A stretch of DNA of 22,696 nucleotides from an uncultured Lachnospiraceae bacterium (lineage in GTDB: Bacteria; Bacillota; Clostridia; Lachnospirales; Lachnospiraceae). Of this stretch, positions 1 through 6,100 are shown piece after piece (position 1 is the first letter of the stretch; the number at the start of each line of letters is the position of its first letter). Under the pieces are notes generated by a model. That model worked only from the letters and a program-made list of their open reading frames with translations, did not search any database and was not told the DNA's origin. Made by a program: the position numbers and the translations under genes. The stretch lies in contig CANSYV010000001.1 of the NCBI GenBank assembly GCA_947651335.1, forward strand, positions 1 to 22,696, written 5' to 3'.

Positions 1-107
1 GTTCTGTTATGCCTCCTCTTTGAAACGAATCATTGACCTGTTTCGCAATTACCTAATATTTTTAAGCGCCATATACTGAATATCCCGCCCCGCCTTTCCC
101 TTGTTTG

Positions 108-119
108 ATTATAACATAT
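108..119 (-). promoter_or_regulatory. Possible leftward extended -10 promoter
   Basis: On the minus strand a consensus TATAAT (108-113) is preceded by TGT, an extended -10 signature. The -35 region 17 bases upstream (TTATCC) is poor, as is common for extended -10 promoters. It would transcribe about 100 bases of leader before the GAGGAGG at 12-18 and then a gene beyond the left edge. The assignment is by motif only. Confidence 0.3.
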
Positions 120-383
120 CCGCGAAGCCGGATAAAGGGCTGATGTCATTTGTTCGTAACTGCTTTTCTTTCCTGGTTCTAAGGCGCCTTCTTTTTCTGA
201 GGTTCCTTTTTCAGTTTTCTTGGTTTGGGGTTTGGATGATGCGCCGATATATAGGCGGGGCACGAAGGTTTCGGAGCCGATAAGCACGTTCACCTGCCTT
301 ACGCTGTTTGACACCTTTTTATTAAAAGAAAACGCCCCGGCTTTCCCACAATCAAAACCCAGAAATGTTGATTTTCCCCGCTT

Positions 384-412
384 TCTTTGGAGCTAAAAAC
401 CGTGCCCAAAGA
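384..412. repeat. Dyad upstream of the regulator promoter
   Basis: TCTTTGG (384-390) and CCAAAGA (406-412) form a 7-base inverted repeat around a 15-base centre. It ends 22 bases before the -35 box at 435. A dyad of the same layout lies upstream of the heme operon promoter at 2334-2365. Both begin TTTCTT, carry TAAAA in the centre followed by GTG, and end in AAGA. A transcription-factor site is plausible because the hairpin has no T-run and sits upstream of a promoter. Confidence 0.4.
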
Positions 413-434
413 GCACAGATGAGAAAGTTTGGGA

Positions 435-464
435 TTGACAGGAAAGAGCGGGGTGTGGTATAAG
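435..464 (+). promoter_or_regulatory. Promoter of the DtxR-like regulator operon
   Basis: TTGACA (435-440), an 18-base spacer and TATAAG (459-464) make a good sigma-A type promoter. TG at 456-457 one base before the -10 gives an extended -10. The segment TGTGGTATAA recurs identically in the promoter at 2385-2414, so the two were probably shaped by the same regulation. It lies about 95 bases before the start codon of the first regulator gene. Confidence 0.7.
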
Positions 465-474
465 AAGAATTAAG

Positions 475-492
475 AGTTAGCCAAGACAAACT
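475..492. promoter_or_regulatory. Candidate operator just downstream of the -10
   Basis: AGTTAGCCAAGACAAACT is an imperfect palindrome (AGTT...AACT, with G/C matches inside) starting 10 bases after the -10, where a repressor would block initiation. DtxR-family operators often contain GTTAG/CTAAC-like half sites, which this resembles. A related sequence, AGTTGAGACTAAC, is at the same place in the second promoter (2428-2440). The assignment to the adjacent regulators is inference. Confidence 0.35.
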
Positions 493-558
493 AATTAATA
501 AAATTTATCATTTAGCAAAAAAAGGGCGGCAATAGCAATCCCCAGGAGCGGACAACAG

Positions 559-1425
559 ATGCAAAAAAACAGACGCGAAAAAGGAAATACAACAGGAATC
601 GGCAAAAACATTCCGGAATCCAGGCAGGAGACGGAAGAAAATATTCTGGAGGTGATCTATCAGTGGGACTGTGCCGGACAGGAGATTACCAGAAAGAAAA
701 TCGGAGAACATTTCGGCCTGTCGGGGCATGAGACCGCATACTATGTGAAGCAGATGGCCAGGCACGGCTATATTGCGGAAGCATCCCAGTCAGAGCGGCT
801 GGACCTTACGGATTTCGGCAGGTACGAAGGGGAAGAATGCCATTACAGGCACTATATGTTCACACAGTTCCTGCAGATGATTGGCCTGGAGCGGGAGGAA
901 GCCCAGGAGGAGGCCTGCAGGCTGGAACATATTGTGGGAGAGAGGACTGTGAAAGGGATCGCGGACTTTCTCTTAAACGGGGACGTGTATGAGCGCTCTT
1001 TCACCTCGTCCAGGCTGCGGGAACAGTATGAGCCTGGGGAATATGAGTTCCTCATGGGCCTGTACCGCATGGACTCCCGCTATCCCAGGGAATTCGCGGA
1101 GGAATTCTATCTGTATTCGGACACGGTGATTCTGTGCGTGGGAGAAGAGGAAAGCGGTTTTCTCCTCCAGGGAAGACCGGAGAAACCAAAACTGGTGCTC
1201 TGGTATCAGTCCCCAGACGGCTGGAGACAGGCGGAAAAAAAGGCCCGGGGAGAATGGCTCCCGGCTCATGCATTCGAATTCACCGTCACCCCGGGGAATC
1301 TGGTGATGGAAGGATACCTTCTGACGGCATTTACCATAGAGAGGGAGGAGCCCTCGGAACAAAAATGCAGGGAATTGAACGTACATATCTGGCAGGGGGC
1401 GGAAAATGAGCAGAGCAAAGGGTGA
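559..1425 (+). CDS. DtxR-like metal-dependent regulator with extra C-terminal domain
   Basis: This 288-residue protein begins with a winged-helix segment (about 24-90). It is followed by a helical segment (about 95-140) that matches the DtxR/IdeR dimerisation and metal-binding domain. The primary-site motif Cys120-x-x-Glu123-His124 is intact and equals Cys102, Glu105 and His106 of DtxR. The position of DtxR Met10 is Asn28. In the ancillary site His79 is kept (His98), but Glu83 is Thr102 and His98 is Gln116. The C-terminal ~130 residues are not an SH3 domain I recognise and resemble the C-terminus of the next protein. ATG at 559 follows AGGAG (544-548). It overlaps the next gene by 20 bases, and the two form an operon upstream of the heme genes. 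MtsR, a DtxR-family protein, controls the streptococcal counterpart, so a repressor role is inferred. Metal or heme could be the signal. Confidence 0.8.
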   Translation: MQKNRREKGNTTGIGKNIPESRQETEENILEVIYQWDCAGQEITRKKIGEHFGLSGHETAYYVKQMARHGYIAEASQSERLDLTDFGRYEGEECHYRHYMFTQFLQMIGLEREEAQEEACRLEHIVGERTVKGIADFLLNGDVYERSFTSSRLREQYEPGEYEFLMGLYRMDSRYPREFAEEFYLYSDTVILCVGEEESGFLLQGRPEKPKLVLWYQSPDGWRQAEKKARGEWLPAHAFEFTVTPGNLVMEGYLLTAFTIEREEPSEQKCRELNVHIWQGAENEQSKG

Positions 1426-2251
1426 TACAAAGAGCGATACAAAGGGAAGGCCCTCTTACCAGCAGATTCAGTATCTGATGGAACTGGAGAAAATCGGGAA
1501 CCGGCGGGGATGCGTGCAGATGGCTGCGGACGCCTGCGGGGTCAGCCATGGGACGGTGAGCCGCTTCTTCAAGTCCTGCAGCCAGCAGGGGATACTGGAC
1601 GGAGATTACCGCTTTACCGAAAAAGGGCATAGGATGCTGGCCATGTACCGGAGGCTGTTCAGGGACGTGGAGGCCTATCTCATCCGGATCGGCAGCAGAG
1701 AGCAGGAGATCCCCGCCCTTACCAGGAATCTGGTGGAGAATATCGACTATCACCTGCTGGCGCGTATGATCCGGAACGACCAGACCATACGCCAGAGCAG
1801 GGAGAACGGGGGATATGCGGAAGATGTGCAGAGTGTGCTGGGAAATGTACTGCGAAAAGGCAGCTTCCAGGTGGGGATAGCAGTCTACCGCGCGGACAAA
1901 ATCCACGGGACAGAGTATTCCATGGCCCACAGGGGATTTGAGCGGACGGCAGTGATTACCATCAACAAGAGGGGGAGCTGGCTGGAGCTCACCGCCTGTG
2001 CCGTGACCGCCAGATCCCGCATCGATGGAAAGGAGAGGGTGGGACAGCTGCGCTCCCTGAAATATTCCATGAACGGGGAGCTGACAGAGGCCAGGAAGAA
2101 AGAGGGCAGACTCCGGATTCCCCTGGAGGCATGCCGGCTGCAGAAAAGCGGTAAGGGAAATATCAAAGGCCTGATCCCCATAACCGTCACCTGTACCGCG
2201 GGAGACGCTCATATGCCGGAGAGCACCGCTTATCTCATGTTCTGGCTGTGA
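1406..2251 (+). CDS. Degenerate DtxR-like winged-helix partner regulator
   Basis: This 281-residue protein is probably a distant paralog of the preceding regulator. Residues ~15-90 fit a winged helix, including a plausible recognition helix around a VSHGTVSRFFKSC segment. A helical part that parallels the DtxR dimerisation domain follows. No Cys-x-x-Glu-His motif is present, and the position of DtxR Met10 falls near a Ser, so the DtxR metal site seems lost. The C-terminal half ends in a pattern shared with the upstream protein: a Leu/Ile-Pro and Ala motif, then Gly-Asn, then Leu...Trp near the end. The ATG at 1406 lies inside the end of the upstream gene after a GGGGGCGG-like ribosome binding site, so translation is coupled. 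It may act as a heterodimer partner or sense a ligand other than a divalent metal. The function is inferred from structure and position only. Confidence 0.65.
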   Translation: MSRAKGDTKSDTKGRPSYQQIQYLMELEKIGNRRGCVQMAADACGVSHGTVSRFFKSCSQQGILDGDYRFTEKGHRMLAMYRRLFRDVEAYLIRIGSREQEIPALTRNLVENIDYHLLARMIRNDQTIRQSRENGGYAEDVQSVLGNVLRKGSFQVGIAVYRADKIHGTEYSMAHRGFERTAVITINKRGSWLELTACAVTARSRIDGKERVGQLRSLKYSMNGELTEARKKEGRLRIPLEACRLQKSGKGNIKGLIPITVTCTAGDAHMPESTAYLMFWL

Positions 2252-2333
2252 GGAGCTGCAGGAAGAACGATTAAAGGAAAAGGAAGCAGTTTTCCCAGGG
2301 GTCAGGAAGAAAAAATACCGAATTTTCACGGGT

Positions 2334-2365
2334 TTCTTACAGTTTAAAATTGTGATCTGTAAGAA
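2334..2365. repeat. Nine-base dyad upstream of the heme operon promoter
   Basis: TTCTTACAG (2334-2342) and CTGTAAGAA (2357-2365) are perfect 9-base arms around a 14-base AT-rich centre. There is no following T-run on either strand, so an intrinsic terminator for the regulator operon is unlikely. The dyad ends 19 bases before the -35 box and matches the layout of the dyad at 384-412. A protein-binding site, possibly for activation or DNA looping, is the best reading. Confidence 0.45.
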
Positions 2366-2384
2366 CAAAATAGAAAATATAAAA

Positions 2385-2414
2385 TTGACACAAAAACAAA
2401 AGATGTGGTATAAA
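2385..2414 (+). promoter_or_regulatory. Promoter of the heme acquisition operon
   Basis: TTGACA (2385-2390), 18 bases, then TATAAA (2409-2414), with TG one base before the -10. The segment TGTGGTATAA and the 18-base spacer are shared with the regulator promoter at 435-464. It is the only strong promoter seen between the regulators and the terminator at 18332, so it probably drives all ten downstream genes. Confidence 0.72.
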
Positions 2415-2420
2415 GGGTGT

Positions 2421-2561
2421 GAGAGGTAGTTGAGACTAACAACGATAACAGATCTTGTAAACGAACAACAATTACAGGAGGCCGGCCGTTACCGGTGTGA
2501 AGCAGTCTATCTCCAGAAATTCAAAAATCAAAGGCCGGAAAGGCAGAAAGGGAGGAAGCTT
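2421..2561 (+). other. Leader of the heme operon mRNA
   Basis: About 140 bases of untranslated leader precede the first gene. CCGGCC (2482-2487) can pair with GGCCGG (2533-2538), and CCGG repeats around 2482-2495 give other pairings. An AGGAGG-like sequence at 2476-2481 has no useful start codon after it, while the GGAGG at 2551-2555 serves the gene at 2562. No known riboswitch was recognised. A stabilising or regulatory RNA structure is possible. Confidence 0.3.
2428..2440. promoter_or_regulatory. Candidate operator in the heme operon promoter
   Basis: AGTTGAGACTAAC lies 13 bases after the -10 and has GTT...AAC symmetry. It shares AGTT and AGAC(A/T)AAC with the sequence at 475-492 in the regulator promoter, though the spacing between the halves differs by about four bases. 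It recalls the GTTAG/CTAAC core of DtxR-family boxes. Assignment to the adjacent regulators is inference. Confidence 0.33.
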
Positions 2562-3047
2562 ATGAAAAAATTTTTCAAAAAATTAACAGCGGCAGTGGCT
2601 GCGGCAACAATGGTGATGGCAATGGGAGTTACGGTATTTGCGGCAGGGGAATCAGGAAAGCTGGCAAGCGGAACGTATACGGCGAACCAGAATCTGTATA
2701 AAAATGAAGCGTGCACGAATCCGTCAATGGGGGATAAGGCTCTCAATGATATGAAAGCGGATATTACAATCAGGGGCAGCAAAGCTGATCTTGTTGTCCA
2801 CACCCATGAGATTACATATCTGGGGCTGACCGGACATCTGGGAGAAATGGCCATCAACGGGGATGTTCAGGAACCAGACAGGATAACAACAGATGGTGTA
2901 ACGGATTATACCTTTACTTTTACAGGTCTGGATGCCTCTATGTTCTATGAAGGCTGTGTAATCACCGGCCAGTTCACCACCTATGTGGGAAATATGCCGA
3001 TGAAAGCAACTGGATATCTGAAGTTAATAAATGTTATGGCTAAATAA
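2562..3047 (+). CDS. Small secreted NEAT-like putative hemophore
   Basis: This 161-residue protein has a signal peptide (Lys-rich start, hydrophobic 8-27, cleavage near VFA-A) and a single domain of ~130 residues with NEAT character. It shows a GTYT first strand, a Pro-Ser-Met56-Gly-Asp helix motif, a Leu-Gly-Leu-Thr-Gly-His-Leu segment like those in the larger NEAT proteins downstream, and Tyr141-Val-Gly-Asn-Met145 at the place of the NEAT Tyr-x-x-x-Tyr strand. Cys51 and Cys132 could form a disulfide. There is no membrane anchor or sorting signal, so it should be released. As the first gene after the promoter, followed by a hairpin, it may be the most abundant product. The role as a soluble heme scavenger is inferred, by analogy with secreted single-NEAT hemophores. 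ATG 2562 is chosen because GGAGG sits 6 bases upstream and a signal peptide follows. Confidence 0.7.
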   Translation: MKKFFKKLTAAVAAATMVMAMGVTVFAAGESGKLASGTYTANQNLYKNEACTNPSMGDKALNDMKADITIRGSKADLVVHTHEITYLGLTGHLGEMAINGDVQEPDRITTDGVTDYTFTFTGLDASMFYEGCVITGQFTTYVGNMPMKATGYLKLINVMAK

Positions 3048-3073
3048 GAATATCTAAGAAAATAGAATTAACA

Positions 3074-3105
3074 GCTGCTGTAGGAGATTGCAGCAGCCCT
3101 CTTTA
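3074..3105 (+). terminator. Intercistronic hairpin, possible partial terminator
   Basis: GCTGCTG (3074-3080) pairs with CAGCAGC (3091-3097) around a 10-base loop and is followed by CCTCTTTAT, a weak U-tract. It sits between the small hemophore gene and the giant surface protein gene. Since the operon clearly continues, partial termination or 3'-end protection of the first cistron is more likely than a full stop. Confidence 0.45.
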
Positions 3106-3130
3106 TGGGAAAAATGAAATGGAGATGAAT

Positions 3131-6100
3131 ATGAAAAAAATAAAAAAAGTAATGGCGTTCATGTTAGGCCTGTGTATGCTGCTGAATCTATCGGCTCTGA
3201 AGACATTTGCGGAAAACGGAAACGGAGAAGGCAGCACTTCCGGCCCGGCGCTGGAAGCTGGGGTGACCTATAAGGTTCCTTTGATATTTTACAACCACAG
3301 TGGCAGCCTTCAAACCGGTAATCCCCATCCATTTGGCGGCGGAGTCTGGGGGATTCTGGATGATATAGCGCTGGTTACAAAAAAAGATAACGGTACATAC
3401 CGGGTCACCTTACAGATTGAGAATTACAGGAAAATAGATATATTCCAGGTCTCAAAACCAGGTGTGATACCGGATGAGACGGCACCCGATGACGTACCTA
3501 TGGGCACCTATAATATCCCGGGGAAATATTATCGGACTGACCCGGCCAAGGAGAATGAGAGTGGGGAAATTACAGCGTATTTGAAAGAACAGGGAAAGAT
3601 GGATGAAAGCTGGAACGATAAATACATTCAAAGCTCTCAGGTTCAGGTGGTCGATGGAAGCGCTGGGGTATGCAGGTATTCTTTTGATGTGGATACACTG
3701 GAAGAATCTTTATATGTGAAAAGCTTTTACAGCTACGAGAATATACTGGAACCAAGCAGCAAGTCCTATTGGAGCAGCTTTATAAAGGGGATTTGTACTG
3801 GGAAATTCGAGTTCGATACAAAACAAATGGAAGCGGTAGAAAATATTTCAGCAGGAACTTATGCAAATTTCGGACTTAATATTTCCAAAACACAGAGCAG
3901 GACACATGGGGGCACTTTTCATGATGCGGGATCAGAGCAGACAGCCAATGATTATCTGGAAGCCCCGGCTGAAACAGTTGTAGACGGGGCGGGTAATTTC
4001 ACCGTTACCGGACACATTTCTGGAAGCTCAGATATCTCATCTATACAGGTGCTTACAGAGATGACAGACTATGGTGAAAGCGCGTATTTTTCCTGGGACG
4101 ACAGATTCCGGGAATATATGCATGCATACTCCGATGAAACAGTTTACCATTATGAAGAAGATGAGGACGGTAATGCAACAGTAGACGGTGACGTTCCTGC
4201 TTCCGTTTATTCTGATAATTGTCTGTCTGATGGAACATTTACAATCGAATATTCCTGTCTGGAAGAGGCGCTCTTTGGCAGGCAGATTAAAATTACGACT
4301 ACTGGAAATAAGAAGTATTACGGGGAACTGCGGATAAAAACAACTCCCAAACAGGAGATCAGGAAATCAGATGGGGGCATTACGCTGGTAACGGACAGCT
4401 ACGGGCTGAGTGACCAGGCGGAATTCAAAGCAGAACTGCTGCCGGAAACCACAGATGAGGACAGTGAATATAATAAACTCTATTCCCTGCTGGCGGGGAA
4501 TGCATCCAAAGCGCTCATCTATCACTTATCGTTAAAAGAAAACGGCGAGCAGGTCAGCTTGTCAAAGGCAGTGGATCTCCGGGTGGAAATCCCGGACGAC
4601 TGGGATACGGACAAAATAGAAGTCCAGTGGATGGGGGATATCTGGACCATATTTAATCCCCTTGAGGTTGCCTTGGATGCCTCCTATCACAAGGAAGACG
4701 GAAGTATCCGGATGGAGGGCAATGAGCTGGTCATAAAGAAGATGAACCGGGTCGACAGCACCATAGCGGTCACGCAGAAAGCCGACAGGGCAGACATTTC
4801 TGAAATCCAGGATGGCTTCTATAACGTCAATGTCACCATGTGGCAGCAGGAACAGCCGGACAGACTCTCCATGAGCAATTCAGCAGTGATAAGTGATTCT
4901 GCCCGTCTGGCAGTATCAGGAAACGGGGCTGAAAAGTGGATTTATTTTGAGACACAGGGAGTGACTATCGGCAATACCTACGGGTATGCTAACCGTATCT
5001 CATGGACGGAAAACCAGCAGACAGAAGAAGGCCAGAATCCAGAACTGGGGGCATTTACACCGCTGGAGTACTACAGCTATTATCTGGATGAAAACGGCGG
5101 CACGAAGATGGATGCCTATGCAGAACAGTACGGGCTGTACTATCCGAAAAAGGTTGGGTTTAAGCTGCCCGCATCCGCGGACCGGGACGACGGGGCATAC
5201 CTGGAATTCTGCGTGCCGGTAATGGATGAGCTTCAGGGGGAAGAACCAGGCTCCGGAAAAGGAAGCCGCGTCGCCTTCATGACCTTATCTGCCCTGCAGC
5301 AGGTTGCTGAGATTGACGTACCGGAGCACGACGCGTCGGTTCTGACCGTAGCGGCGGACAAAGCTTCCAAATACAGCCCGGACGACTATACAGATGAAAG
5401 CTGGAAGCCGCTGTCAGACGCACTGGCAAGTGCACAGCAAATCATAGACGGCTCTGTGACAGCATCAGACACTGAGATCACAGCTCTGGACAAGGAGATT
5501 GCGGACAGCATATCCGGTCTGGTACTGGATACCCAGAAGAAAGAAGCGGCCAGGGCGGAGCTTAGCCAGGCAGCCGCAGACGCAAAAGTTAAATATATTG
5601 AAGCAGATCATACGGCAGAAAGTTTTCAGAAATTAGTAACTGCCATAGCAGAAGCCGAAAAGGTTCTGGAAGCAGAAGATGCATCGGTCTCAGAAATGAG
5701 AGCGCAGATTGCCAGTCTGAATGAAGCGGTAACTGCCCTGGTGAAGGCAGGAAGTCCTGCGGACGAAGAATTAAAGGCATTAGTGGAAAATGCATTGAAA
5801 GAACAGAATAACGGCGTTTATACAGAAAACAGCTGGAACAGCTTCCAGGCGGCGATTGCGTCGGCGCAGCAGGTTCTAGCAGATGAGAATGCGAAAGACG
5901 CAGATAAGGAGAAGCAAAAAGAGCTGCTGGCACATGCCAGGGAAGCCCTGGTTGCTGCTGACAGACAGAGCCAGTTATTTGAAGGGTATCCACAGATTTA
6001 TCCCGGCACCTATTCCGCTGGTGTGAGACTTTTGAACGCGGTGACCGATCAGGATTCCATGGGTAATCCCGCCATGGCCCAGACGGGAACAGTACGGGTG

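Larger units (their letters stand above)
1..434. other. Left-edge region without a confident gene
   Basis: No gene can be called with confidence here. A minus-strand reading frame from a GTG at 314 to about 30 (94 codons) has codon choice that looks coding for its first ~70 codons. However, it runs over a likely minus-strand promoter and resembles no family I recognise, so it may be a gene remnant or chance. At 12-18 the minus strand reads GAGGAGG, a perfect ribosome binding site facing the left edge. With the promoter-like element at 108-113 it suggests a leftward gene whose start codon lies just outside the window. An AT-rich stretch around 300-330 separates this from the rightward regulator promoter. 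Confidence 0.5.

Noticed and set aside
30..314. Minus-strand frame of 94 codons with a GTG start
   Set aside because: It runs through a likely minus-strand promoter, has only a weak ribosome binding site and matches no family I know. It is described under the left-edge region and not called as a gene.
2334..2365. Intrinsic terminator of the regulator operon
   Set aside because: The stem is AT-rich, the loop is 14 bases and no U-run follows on either strand. An operator-like dyad explains its position and its twin at 384-412 better.
1331..2368. 345-codon minus-strand frame over the regulators
   Set aside because: It is antisense to two genes with clear winged-helix content and proper ribosome binding sites. 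Its own protein is Pro/His-rich low-quality sequence, typical of a shadow frame.
2430..2561. N-terminal extension of the small NEAT protein from TTG at 2430
   Set aside because: It would start within the promoter/operator region and put 44 residues before a perfect signal peptide. GGAGG supports the ATG at 2562.
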